DNA of 64,000 nucleotides from Tupaia tana (Eukaryota; Chordata; Mammalia; Scandentia; Tupaiidae): NCBI GenBank assembly GCA_026018925.1, contig JAKSZU010000004.1, forward strand, positions 12,602,964-12,666,963, in the 5' to 3' direction. Below are positions 43,440 to 54,254 of the stretch, piece after piece; the first letter of the stretch is position 1; each line of letters starts with the position of its first letter. The notes under the pieces were generated by a model. The model searched no databases. It was not told the origin of the DNA and saw nothing but the letters and a program-made list of their open reading frames with translations. A program made the translations under genes and the position numbers.

Positions 43440-44270
43440 CTGTCTGTCAGGGAGCCCACCTGACCTGCCGTGGAGCCCGTGCATACGCCTATCAGCACGC
43501 TCTGTCAGGGGTCCCACCTGACCTCCCCGTGCACCTGCACTCTGTCAGGGAACCAACCTGCTGTGGAGCCCACACGTGCACACGCCTATCTCAGCGCTCT
43601 GTCAGGGAGCCCACCTGCACTGCTGTGGAGCTCGTGCACACGCCCATCTCAGCGCTCTGTCAGGGGGCCCACCTGACCTGCTGTGGAGCCCGTGCACACG
43701 CCTATCTCAGCGCTCTGTCAGGGGGCCCACCTGACCTGCTGTGGAGCCCGTGCACACGCCTATCTCAGCGCTCTGTCAGGGGGCCCACCTGACCTGCTGT
43801 GGAGCCCGTGCACACGCCTATCTCAGCGCTCTGTCAGGGGCCCACCTGACCTGCTGTGGAGCCCGTGCACATGCCTATCTCAGCGCTCTGTCAGGGGCCC
43901 ACCTGACCTGCTGTGGAGCCCGTGCACATGCCCATCTCAGCGCTCTGTCAGGGGGCCCACCTGACCTGCTGTGGAGCCCGTGCACATGCCCATCTCAGCG
44001 CTCTGTCAGGGGCCCACCTGACCTGCTGTGGAGCCCATGCACATGCCTATCTCAGCGCTCTGTCAGGGGGCCCACCTGACCTGCTGTGGAGCCCATGCAC
44101 ACGCCTATCTTAGCGCTCTGTCAGGGAGCCCACCTGAACTGCTGTGGAGCCCGTGCATACGCCTATCTTAGCGCTCTGTCAGGGAGCCCACCTGCACTGC
44201 TGTGGAGCCTGTGCACATGCCTATCTTAGCGCTCTGTCAGGGGGCCCACCTGAACTGCCGTGGCGGAGTC
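43440..44270 (+). repeat. 58-bp minisatellite, about 15 units
   Basis: Unit includes 'gcgctctgtcagggggccca', 'cctgacctgctgtggagccc' and 'gtgcacacgcctatctca'. Most units are 58 bp, some 57 bp by loss of one G in the G-run; the outer units are more diverged and the second to third is shortened. Central units (about 43657-44110) are nearly identical. Because 58 is not divisible by three, successive units are read in rotating frames, which explains the long repetitive open frames here. Confidence 0.96.
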
Positions 44271-44670
44271 CATGCACACACCCATCTTAGTGTGCTCAGC
44301 GTAGCCAGCTTCCCAGAGACACCTTCCCGGTTCTGTGCAAGGTGTGAGCTTCAGCACTGGTATTGACAGTCTATGAGGGGAACAGGGGAGCGGAAGTTGT
44401 TCCTTTACTTGGGGTCTAGGACACAGAACTTTGTTCCCGTAACACCCCGACACCACGGGCTACCCCAGAGGCATGTCTGCTCTCTGCACGGCCATCCACG
44501 ACTCGTCCTTAGCTACGTGTCAAGCTCAGGTGAGAGCGAAAAGCTCCGAGGGCTCAGCTGGCCCCGGCTGGGAAGAGAGCTCTTTTCTGCCAACTCATTG
44601 CATGTAGTAAGAGCGTGCCCTGACTTGGAGGAGTCCGACCCGGCGGGGCTCCAGGACCCGTCTGAGCCCT

Positions 44671-45123
44671 TTGACCTTTGAGCTCCGCTTCCGGTTGGTT
44701 CAGTACATTGGCAAGGCCACTACTGTGCGCCCCCCAACCTTGGAACAATGCTTGGGTCAATTAGCATGTCGGCAAGGCTGTTTGCTATCTGCTCCGGGAA
44801 ATGTAGTAGCCTTGCTGGGAAGTGACCCCCCTCTGACTCCCCGATATACTACTATAAAAGAATTACATAGCTTCCTCATACATCTTAAGTGTGTGGTAAG
44901 ATTTCCCAAAAGTCCCCCGACCGCTCCCCTTTATCCTGACCACCTACTGTTAATTACAATACTTCATCCTGCGATCATAGTGGAGGGTGTGCTGAAGTTC
45001 TATCTAGGCAGAAATCATCTTGACGTTTGGAAGGCCCTTCAAGACACATTTAATATAAATAATCTTTTTACATACAATAGGACTAGGCCGAAACTGGCCC
45101 AGGACACTCTCGTCCCATGGTAA
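44671..45123 (+). other. Unidentified 150-codon open frame in an AT-rich island
   Basis: An uninterrupted frame from ATG to TAA in DNA that is much more AT-rich than its surroundings, so its length is not explained by GC bias. The translation contains several hydrophobic stretches (including LLLITILHPAIIVEG) and one Asn-Arg-Thr sequon near the end, but no family I recognise. The island continues to about 45600 without long frames and is followed by a young SINE. It could be a fragment of an old endogenous retrovirus or a diverged exon. I do not assign a function. Confidence 0.3.
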
Positions 45124-45586
45124 CTAAAGTTCTAACAAAATACACAACGGTGATGCCATGGGCTACACAAGTGAATCCACAACACCATAAACCCATTCTA
45201 AAGTTTTTCATTAACTTATTAGTCACTTTACCTCCAGTTGAAAAGGCTGTCCCCGCCCTCACCAAGTGAACAGTAACTTCACCCCTTCAGGATAGGCAAA
45301 TATATTAGGATTCCTTAAGTTTTAGATCCCTATAGAATTATATAAGTATTATTCTTTATGAAAATCCATAAGAACTAACATCTATGCCTGAGATTTTCTT
45401 TTAGTAATGATAAGACGGCTGCTGCTGAACATCGGCTGATAATTAACTCTACCTGCTGAAATTGTTTCCTGAAACTGCACTGCTTGAAGTTACCAGAAAC
45501 CTGCTTTCATCAATCAAACAATTGTTGAACTGTATCGATGATTAATAGACCTGCCCTTAATCAAACCCTGAATGGTCTCTATTGTT
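45124..45586. other. AT-rich, possibly LTR-like sequence
   Basis: AT-rich sequence with no frame and no clear repeat, continuing across the SINE to about 45990. It contains 'ttcaattaaaaggcacgatg' (about 45958), which resembles an LTR promoter, but no terminal inverted repeats or primer binding site could be fixed. Confidence 0.25.
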
Positions 45587-45603
45587 AAAACTTTATGAAT
45601 TGA

Positions 45604-45892
45604 GGGAACCAGCAGTTAGCGTAATGGCTATGTCGCTGGATTCCCACTTGGTCGACCGCGGTTCGCGTCTCGGACCCGGTAGCTTACAACTCACGCCGGG
45701 CGCGTGTGCGTGCGTGCCCAAGATCCTAAGAGGAGAATGGAGGAGAAGGGATTGTGGCGTGACCATCCCCCCTGGGGAGTGATTTCTCGCTTTCTATCTC
45801 TCTGTCTCTCTCTGTCTGTCTGGCGAGCACACGCGCCCTATAGCGAAAAACCTCTCCAAAAAAAATAAATAAAAAAAAAAAAAAAAAAAAAA
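45604..45892 (+). repeat. Young tRNA-headed SINE
   Basis: Near-consensus with exact A box TAGCGTAATGG (45617-45627) and long A tail, flanked by a perfect 17-bp target-site duplication AAAACTTTATGAATTGA (45587-45603 and 45893-45909). Confidence 0.95.
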
Positions 45893-45994
45893 AAAACTTT
45901 ATGAATTGATAATTAGAACACGTAGCCCCTCTCCCATTCACTTGCATGTATCACATTTTCAATTAAAAGGCACGATGATTCCTAACAGTTGTCA

Positions 45995-46924
45995 CTCTAC
46001 AGAGAGCAATCTCTGGGGAGTGTCCGGCTGAGGATGTGCATGAAAAGGCACCGAGACCTTAGTCTTCCTTTCCTTCGCTGCCTCCGTCGAGTCAACCCAC
46101 CCCTGCCGAGGCTGGTCCCCGGCACTGACTGGTATTTCCTTCTGAGTCTGGGCACAGGCCCATCCGTAGGAAGTATTAGCTCAGAGTTGTCTAAGAGAGT
46201 ATCTGTGAACCAACACGGGGGCCATGAGGGCCAAAGCTGCGGGCATAGAATGTGGTCCCCCTCGTCAGGCAGAGGTAACGGTGGCTGGGTTACGTAGGTC
46301 ACAGCATTTTACATGGAGATTAAAAGGAGACACGAACAGAAGGAGATGTTCGTCTCCTTGTTGAAAACTACGGAGTAAAGTCGGAATTTAATAACTTTCC
46401 ACAGACGTGGGACTTGCAAGTTAAGTGCATTTCCTAAAACCAGCTCAGAGGAAGCTTCTGCCACCTAGACCGTGCTATGACTTTGACCACTTAGGGTGCG
46501 CCTTGACTACCGGCTCTAACTGTGGCTGTAGTAGGCCATGGGCCCGTGTCCCCCACGTTCTCGGGCCAGAACTCCTAACACTTGACATATTCATGCGTGA
46601 GCGAGGTGAAAGGTGTAGCGTGACTAGGTGTTCTGGAGCTGGGGGCTGTGGGAGGCCAATTCCACTTGGTCAAAGGCCTCCTCGAGACGGTCTCCCGAGG
46701 CCAAGGCTCTGACACCGAGTGTCCACTGGGCCCACACCACTGTGAAGCCATTAAACAAACATGTGGGACCTAGCGCGTGCACTGTTCTGCCAGCCTGGGA
46801 AATCCTCTTCATTGTCTTTTGTTTTTAGGTCATGGAAAACTTTGAATAATTTTTATTTTCTTGTGTGAGAGGACAATCTCTGCAGCAGTCAAGTCAAATC
46901 CTAATTATAATGGGATTCTTCCTT
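45995..46924. other. No gene or repeat recognised
   Basis: Mixed-composition sequence; short overlapping frames only. Confidence 0.45.
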
Positions 46925-46939
46925 GAAAATGGAAGACTT

Positions 46940-47207
46940 GGGAACCAGCAGTTAGCGTAATGGCTATGTTGCTGGACTCCCATGTAGTCGACCGCGGTTC
47001 GTGTCCCGGATCCGGTGGCTTAAAACTCACGCCGGGTGCGTGTGCATGAGTGCCCAAGATCCCGAGAGGAGAATGGAGGAGAAGGGATTGCAGCGTGACC
47101 ATCCCCCCTGGGGGGTTATTTCTCGCTTTCTGTCTCTCTGTCTCTCTCTCTCTGTCTGGCGAGCGCACGCGCCCTATAGCAAAAACCTCTCCAAAAAAAA
47201 AAAGAAA
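46940..47207 (+). repeat. Young tRNA-headed SINE
   Basis: Near-consensus long form, flanked by GAAAATGGAAGACTT (46925-46939) and GAAAACGGAAGACTT (47208-47222), a 15-bp target-site duplication with one mismatch. Confidence 0.95.
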
Positions 47208-47357
47208 GAAAACGGAAGACTTCCCCCCCCCCCCGAAGCCTTGTGAATTTACATGCACCATGCTGTACAAGGCAGCCAGAGTCCATTTACAGCATCCTGT
47301 AGTGGAAGAGCATAACGACAGACCGTCCACGTGCTGAGTGCGAGCTGGGTGAAGGTG

Positions 47358-47530
47358 CCGGCAGGTGGCATGGTGGTGACGGCTCTGGACTCCCTCATGG
47401 CAGACCGCCATCTGAGTTCTGGACCTGGTGGCTTGCTTTCTCGCTTTCCCTCGCTTTCTCCTTCTGTCTCTTTCTGGTGAGCGCATGTGACCTGTAGCAG
47501 GCTTAAGAAAATAGTAATAAATAATTTTTA
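47358..47530 (+). repeat. tRNA-headed SINE, short form
   Basis: Head 'tgccggcaggtggcatggtg', then directly CT-rich sequence and tail 'gacctgtagcaggctta'. It lacks the middle body. Confidence 0.8.
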
Positions 47531-47999
47531 AAAAACGTTTTGAGGAAATCGTGGGTTATTCAACATTGACGCAATGCCTGAGGGACACACGGACAGCCCT
47601 CGTGGCGGCAGTCAGGCGTGCTGGCTTCGCAGCAGGAGCAAGCGCACGCTGCCTCTCTCTCCGGAGTGCGTGGAAAGCCGGCGCGGCCTGCTGCGCACCA
47701 CTTAGCGTCGGCCTGCACACGGCACGGGACCAGAGAGCGGCCGCGGGAAACCCGGGACTGCAACTCCGCACTCGCCTTTCTCGCGGGCACCTCCAGCCCT
47801 GTTTGGTTTGTTACTGGTAGGACTGGGCCGGTAAAGGGCCGGCCTGTGCACTGCCAGGCTCTTGTTTAACGAAATCTTCTAAAATTAGTAAGAGCACTGG
47901 AATTACTTCAGGTTTTAATGGCTACTGGGATATTCTAGGTAAAGGTTTAGAAGGAGCCGTTTGGACGTTTATAGGTTCCACATTTTTAAAAAGAATTAT
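47531..47999. other. Spacer, no gene recognised
   Basis: GC-rich then AT-rich; a stop-free run at about 47872-47980 has no recognised domain. Confidence 0.4.
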
Positions 48000-48054
48000 T
48001 GATTTTATTCTGTTTATTATTATTTGTAATTTTGCTATAGGACATGTGCACTCG

Positions 48055-48102
<48 letters not shown>

Positions 48103-48196
48103 AAAGTGAGAAAACAAGCCGCTCGCTCCAGAACTCAAATTGTGGTCGGCCACGTGGGAGCCCAGTGCCTTAGCCCCTGTGCCACCTGCTGGTCCC
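48000..48196 (-). repeat. tRNA-headed SINE with (GA)n, antisense
   Basis: Reversed tail 'aattttgctataggacatgt', a GA microsatellite (48055-48099) in place of the GA-rich stretch, reversed head ending 'cacctgctggtccc'. Confidence 0.85.
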
Positions 48197-49745
48197 TCTC
48201 CGTTGGAGAAGAGGCCCGTAAACATTCAGGTATTTGAGAAAGGTCTAGGTTATCACAGGCTTGATCTTTGAGCTTGTTCGTCTCCACCTGCAGCAAGCGT
48301 AATAGTTCTCGTTCTAGAGAATCAGAAAGCTGGATCGTTCCCCTCTGAAGATTGTATATGTCCTTTCAGCTTTGAAAATAAGTCTCATCCTCGTGAGTTT
48401 ACGGGCCAGTCACGCGCAATAAAAGGCGCCTTTTCCTGAAAATGGTCCTGGGTCAGTCGAACGCGTTTACATATGGGAACCTCTGACCCTGATTTGAAGC
48501 CCTCCCCACGGCCATCCCTTTTCACTCCAAGGGATTAGTGCTGGCTTGGTAAGGTGGGGCTTAAAGTCGAAAGGTGGCTCAAGTAGGCCCTGGGCTGCAC
48601 AGCACCCTCACTGTCGCTCACTCTCCGGTTTATCCAGCCGCATGCGGGGCAGCCCACCGCAGGCCAGGGCTCCGATTGGCTCCGATGCACCCTGCAGAAG
48701 CCGAGCCCTGGGCTCCTTCAGTGTGAAACGTTGCGGCCTCAGGGAGAGGCCTGCTGGCGGCCATCTTCAGGGGGCGGTTCTGCTCCAGGGTCCTGGTCGC
48801 AATGCCGGCCACATCTCAGGGAAAAGAATGTCTCGTTGGGGGGAAGGTCCCTCAGGTCGTGGCCCTGGAACTGTTGTGACGTGGGACACATGTTCGGTAG
48901 TTCTGTGGCTTCTTCCTCCCCTGGGTCCCTCCTAGCCTGTGCAGCCCGTCAGCCGCCTCGCTAACTCCTGTCTCGGTTATCGCTTTTCATTACAGCCCCG
49001 ACCTCAGGGTGGAGTCCATTTCAAACAGAGCGGTCACGTTCTGTCCCCTCAGGGGCGCTCCGGGCTGCACTTGGAGCAGGGGGTCTCAGTTTCACCGTGA
49101 GCTCTGCAACCTGCAGCCACTTCGCCTTTCTGTTCTTTTACGAGATTGCGTGATGGGCCGATGGGTTTTCTGTGAACAATCGGAGGGTTGGGGGGGTCCT
49201 GAGTACCCCTCAGGTCTGCCCCATTCTGCAGCTGCTGTCCGTTTCCACCTTCCTGGGGACCAGGTAGCAGAGGCGGGGGTCCGGCCATAAGCGACTATGA
49301 GGGTCCTACATCCCTCAGTCAGGGCGGGTCCTCCTTTCAGATGGGGAGTGGAAGTGGCTCCGGAAGGAACAGCAGGCAGCCAGGCAGCCAGGCAGCGAGG
49401 CCGCGGCCGGAATCCTCGTTCCTCGTCGTCAGGGGTGTCCAGCAGAAGGGAGTGGACCCAGGGACGGTGCCGTCGGGCCAGCTCTCTCTGGTCAACCCTG
49501 TCGCCGTGCCCTTGGTCTGCCGCATAAGCTTTCAGTGGCTTTTTGTAAAGAATCTTTTAAGGAGGCAATTTTTGATTCATTTAGTCACTTCTGTACACCG
49601 ATGATATAAAATAACCCATTAATTTTGTGGGGGTTAATCCTCTTTCTTCTAATATGCCTTGGAAATAAATATTTTTGTCTAAAACTTTCCCACTGTAGTT
49701 ATCTCAATTCCAAGGTGCCTTTAGTAAGGTTAGCCCATTTTAAAA
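48197..49745. other. No gene recognised; weak retroelement-like hints
   Basis: A segment near 48790-48830 could be a degraded CCHC zinc-knuckle, and 49591-49608 encodes LYTDDI, resembling the catalytic box of reverse transcriptases, but it is flanked by stop codons. These hints alone do not establish a retrovirus. Confidence 0.25.
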
Positions 49746-49747
49746 AA

Positions 49748-49937
49748 TTGTACACAAGAGTGTGAAAACAACCCCTTGGGGGGGCACACCTCCATCCCTT
49801 CTGCTCCCTTCTCTCACGATTTCAGGCATGCATGCACATGAACACAGCGTGTTTTTCAATTTGCTAGATCTGGGACTTGAACCTCCAGTCGGCCATGTGG
49901 GGTCCAGCTGCTCTAACCACCACACCTCTGGCTGGGT
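49748..49937 (-). repeat. Degraded SINE, antisense
   Basis: Reversed body ('ctctcacgatttcaggcatg') and reversed head ('gatctgggacttgaacctcc') of the dominant family. Confidence 0.7.
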
Positions 49938-50041
49938 CAAGTGCTCCAAATTCTTACACATACAATAAATTGGAGTCCCACAAGACTGAGTCCCAGACTC
50001 TCTGAGTGGAGACAAACCTGTTATCAAAAAGAAAAACGAAC

Positions 50042-50272
50042 AGGACCAGCAGGTGGCATGGAGGTTAATTAAGGCAGTTGGGTCCCCACCCTGGCAGCTT
50101 GAAAATCACTCTGGGCGCATGTGTGTGCCCAAAATCTCGAGAGAAGAATGGAGGAGAATGGGTTGCAGAGGGGCCATCACCCCTCGGGGTGATTTTTCAC
50201 TTTTCCTCCCCCTCCCCGCCACCCCAAGTCTGTCTCTCTCAGGCAAGCACATGTGGCCCATAGCAAAACAAA
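50042..50272 (+). repeat. tRNA-headed SINE, missing B box
   Basis: Head 'aggaccagcaggtggcatgg' runs directly into 'ctggcagcttgaaaatcac', so the B-box part is deleted. Body, CT-rich run and tail 'ggcccatagcaaaac' are present. Confidence 0.8.
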
Positions 50273-50764
50273 AACTAAGAGAGAAAGAGAAAACAAAGAA
50301 AAAACAAAAGAAATCCTACCCCAGGCCCAAGGCCTCTAACTGAACAACCGAGTTAGTAATCACATCTAATGCCCTTCTGGAGTGGTTTGGTCTCAGGGTT
50401 GTTCAGACAAGCCCGACGGCGCAGGGCAGTGGAGAGCAGCCACCGCAGTTACAGGGCAGTGACGCCGGCCACGGCACCGCTGTGCACCAGGGGCTTGCTG
50501 AGCCCCTTCAGTGCCCACTTCTGAGGCCAACTCTGAAAGAGAGTTTTAGACAGAACAAAATTTAACCAAGCTTAATCAAACAGAAAATAATTCGAATCAG
50601 GCAGCCCCCAGCGTGGCTCCCGAGGCCCTCCGTGGCTACGTGCTGGCGTGTCGTTTGTGGCCAGGAAAGGGAAATGACATGCAGGAAACAGAAGGGGGGT
50701 GAGGTGGGACCGGCTGGCTGGGGGGAGCTCGGCTTCCTGCGGGAACACAGGTAAACAGCGGCCA

Positions 50765-50870
50765 TCTGTGGTCCACTGAAGCGTGGCTGTCCACAGTCCA
50801 CTGAAGTGTGGCTGTCCGTGGCCCCCCTGAAGCGTGGCTGTCCGTGATCCACTGAAGGGTGGCTGCTAAG
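50765..50870. repeat. Short tandem repeat, about 29 bp x 4
   Basis: Four imperfect units around 'gtccactgaagcgtggctgt'. Confidence 0.8.
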
Positions 50871-53800
50871 ATTTCTGTGACTCAGCAATTTGTTCTGGAA
50901 AGAGCCCCCTGGTGAGGCCGGGTCGTTTATGAGAACGGGCGTAGGAGGACGGAGTCTTTCTCGGGCAGGGCGGTCTGGTTTAACACACCACAGGGCTTCA
51001 TTCCTCCCTCGCTGGTTCCTTTCGCCCACTCACTCAGCCGCGGGCACCCAGCATCCTCCCCATCCAGGCTACTGCTAGGGCTGGCACGGAGCAGGCTGGG
51101 CGGCCCCTCCTGGGGAGCCTATTATGCAACCACAAATTAACGGTAATTATAACTCCAGGAGGTGCTCTGAGGAAAGGAAATGGATTTGAGAGAGAGCCTT
51201 AGGGGGATATCTAATTTAGATGGGGGCGGTGGGCACAGGAGGTTCTCTGAGCACAGGATGCTCAGACAGGAAGTCCTGGAGGATGAGGAGTCCACCTGCC
51301 AGGAAGGAGGAGGCCGCAGAGAGAGCCGGTGGGATCCGACCTGAGGCTGAAGGAGGTCTGGAGGGTTTGGGGCTAGGACACAGAGGGGTGGTTTTTACAT
51401 TTGGACTTCCGCTAATGATGGAGGGGTATGACTGGGGGACAGGTGTGAAGTGGAGGCCCAGAAAGTCTGAGAGTCACACAGGTGCGGGGCTGTGGCTGGG
51501 GTTCAGGGGCAGTAAGAGCCGGCCCTAAGGACACCGGGACGTCGGATACGGCCTTCTCCCCGCCAACCCCGCCGTCTCTGCAGCTGTACCAGAGCACGGA
51601 GGCTGAGCGATTTCCGAGCAGCGGACGGAGGCCGCTCACAGTTCTGCAGGCCGGGAAGTCCCGATCAAGGCACCGACAGGTTCAGCGTCTGGGGAGGGCC
51701 TGGCTCTGGTTCCAAGGTGGTGGCTTGTTGCTGTGGCCTCTGCAGGGTGGAGGCACAGAAGGAGAGTGTCCCTCCCACCTCGTCCCCCCAGGAGGGCAGA
51801 GCCTCATGACCCACGCACCTCCAAAGGCCTCGCCCCCACACAGTGCACTGGGGACTATGTTTCCGCTGAGTGTGGAGAGGGTGTCACCACGGAGACCACA
51901 GCGGCTACCCTCCCTGCTGTGGCTCACCTGCAGAGCGAGCGCGAGATCCAGCCCTATGGGGTCCGAAGACCGCACAGGGCCCGTGACCACCTCCCTCGTG
52001 GCACGAGCACCCGGCCCCAAGGGCTCTCAGTCCTCTTTCCAGTGAGCCCCACAGCCCCGGGGCCCGTCCCTGCCTCCTGGCCCTCCTGGGTTAGTTCACG
52101 CGAATGGGATGTGACGGGGTCTCTCGTGCGGGGCGTGGCACGGCTGTGCCCGCAGTGTTCACCCGCCCCAGCGCACACCTCCACTCTCTCGCCCTTGGTT
52201 GTGCGTTTACCCTCCCCTCGCGGACGCGCATCTGCTGACCGGCTCTCGCTCCAGCAGTGATAAACGAAGGCCCCGTGAGCACACGCGAGGGCCCGCGGGC
52301 CCCTGCACGGCATCCTCGGGGGCTGCGCAGTCGGGGCAGCCTGTGCCCCGAGGTCCGTGTGCCGCAGTCTTAGCCCAGCACCCCGCTGGGACCGTGTTGG
52401 AGCCTGGCCTGTGAGAGGCCAGCAGGGAAAACGAGGCCAAGGGCCTGACCGTCGGACACGGGAAGAGGGGGCGCCGTGGGGGGAGTGGCCCTGCGGGCGC
52501 CGGGCTCAGCCTCCCCCCCCGCAGCACGGGGAGCCCCGCCTGTCTGCCAGTCAAGGCTCCAGCCGGGGGCTGGTACAGAACCTGCACCGACGGGTCACCC
52601 ACAGCGCGGATGGCTCAGGGCGCCTCGTCTTCTCGGGCCTTCTCTGTGCCCCACGAGGAGAACGCCACCCGCTTCATAGGTGCGGGCGGGGGTGGCGAGG
52701 GTCAGCGTGGTGCCGGGTTGAACGGTATCTCTTTGGAACCCACATGATCGACCTAGCGCCCTCACGCCAACTGCTCAGCCGCTCCTGTGACTTGTTTCCG
52801 CGGCCTCACGAGGGTGGGGGCCTGTCTCGGTGCATCGTGCGGACACACGGCTGAGCGGGCCTTATCCCTGGCCTCTGCTCCCGCCTCCATGACCGGAGAG
52901 TCGAGGCTCTGGTGGGGCGTGGGGGGGCAGGCTGCTCCCTCGCTGCAGACAGTGCGTGGAGATGGTTCCAGAAAGAGCAGCCGTATGAGCGCAAACGGAC
53001 TATAAATTGCTTCTGGTTTAAAGGCTTTGCTCACCGAGGCCTGGAGCGGTGGGAGGAGGCAGCAGCCGCAGGCTGTCAGAGCAGCCGCCATGTTCTGAAC
53101 CCCATGGCGCGTTCTGGGGTGCAGAGACAGGGGAGGCCCAGGGTGGCTGTGGGGGCTCCCAGCTAGGTGAGTTGGACTCCTGCCTGTAGGGCACGCCTCT
53201 GTCCATGAAACTGAATTCTGAGTGATTTGAGGAAGGAGAGGACAGAGTCTGGGCCTTCTAAGTGGCTAGGGATTAAGGACAAATATCAGAAAGGGCCACG
53301 GAGGGAGATCACTAAACCCTGCCCACAAACCCCCTTCCCATCCTGCACAGCTCCGGCCGGGCCGGGAGAGCCCTCGGGTGACCCAGAGAACCGGGACGCC
53401 AAGCTCCGGCCGGGCGGGAGAGCCCTCGGGTGACCCAGAGAGCGCGCCGTGAGCGGGAACACTGAGCTGAGATTTTGGAATCGGCTCGTGATGGGGGACA
53501 GACTTGGAGGCCGGGCTCTGCCAAGGGCGAGGCCACGCCAGCAGATCCCACAAAGGCCGCACGATGGAGTGAAGACTGTGCCCAGGTAGAGGGACTCACC
53601 CTTAGCGCAGGATCGAGTCTCCGCTAGACCTGCCGAAGCAGGTGAGAAGCACGGCCCCACAAGGTGACAGTCACCCACATGATTACCCTGTTACTCCAGG
53701 AGAGGGCGTGGTCAGGTCTCGGAAGCATCGCTGTGATGTCCGCCACGCTGGGGAAGAAGAGAGACAGACGGGTGAAGGTGTACAACACAGGGACCCGTGA

Positions 53801-54250
53801 GCTAGTGTCGAGAGAGAAGCCAGGCGGTGGAGGCCATGGATGACACAGAGGTTGAAATTTGCGGTCAAACACTCCATGACACTGGGCATGTCCGTGTCAC
53901 CCCTGGCGCCGACCTGTGCTGTGCTGGGGTGGCAGTCCACACCTGATTGCCCTCCCGACGACATTCACAGGGAAGCCCAGACACGCTCCGCGGAGGCCCC
54001 GGCAGCGCTGACCCGTGCTCCCCGAACGGCCACGGTCCTCAGGCTGAGAGAAGCCCGAGGGATGTCACAGCCGAGGAGACTGAGAGGACAGCTGTGTGTA
54101 ACCTCGCGCTTCTGGGTCCCGGAACAGGACAAGGACCAGGGTAAAAACGAGGGGAGCTGAGGATGCTGTGCCTTCAGTGAGTCACGGGCCAATGTGAGTC
54201 CCCGAGGGTAAAGGCTGTGCCATACACACGTGCCACGTGTCAGATGTCCA
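50871..54250. other. GC-rich stretch, no gene recognised
   Basis: Contains a roughly 50-bp direct duplication at about 53350-53445 ('agctccggccgggc' and 'agagccctcgggtgacccag' twice). Frames of up to 187 codons on both strands overlap without known domains. Confidence 0.45.
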
Positions 54251-54254
54251 TGCC

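Noticed and set aside
43440..44270. CRISPR-like array of regularly spaced repeats
   Set aside because: The units are contiguous 58-bp tandem copies without variable spacers, in mammalian DNA: a minisatellite.
49591..49608. Reverse transcriptase catalytic box (LYTDDI)
   Set aside because: Stop codons lie on both sides within a few codons and no other RT motif is visible; kept only as a weak hint.
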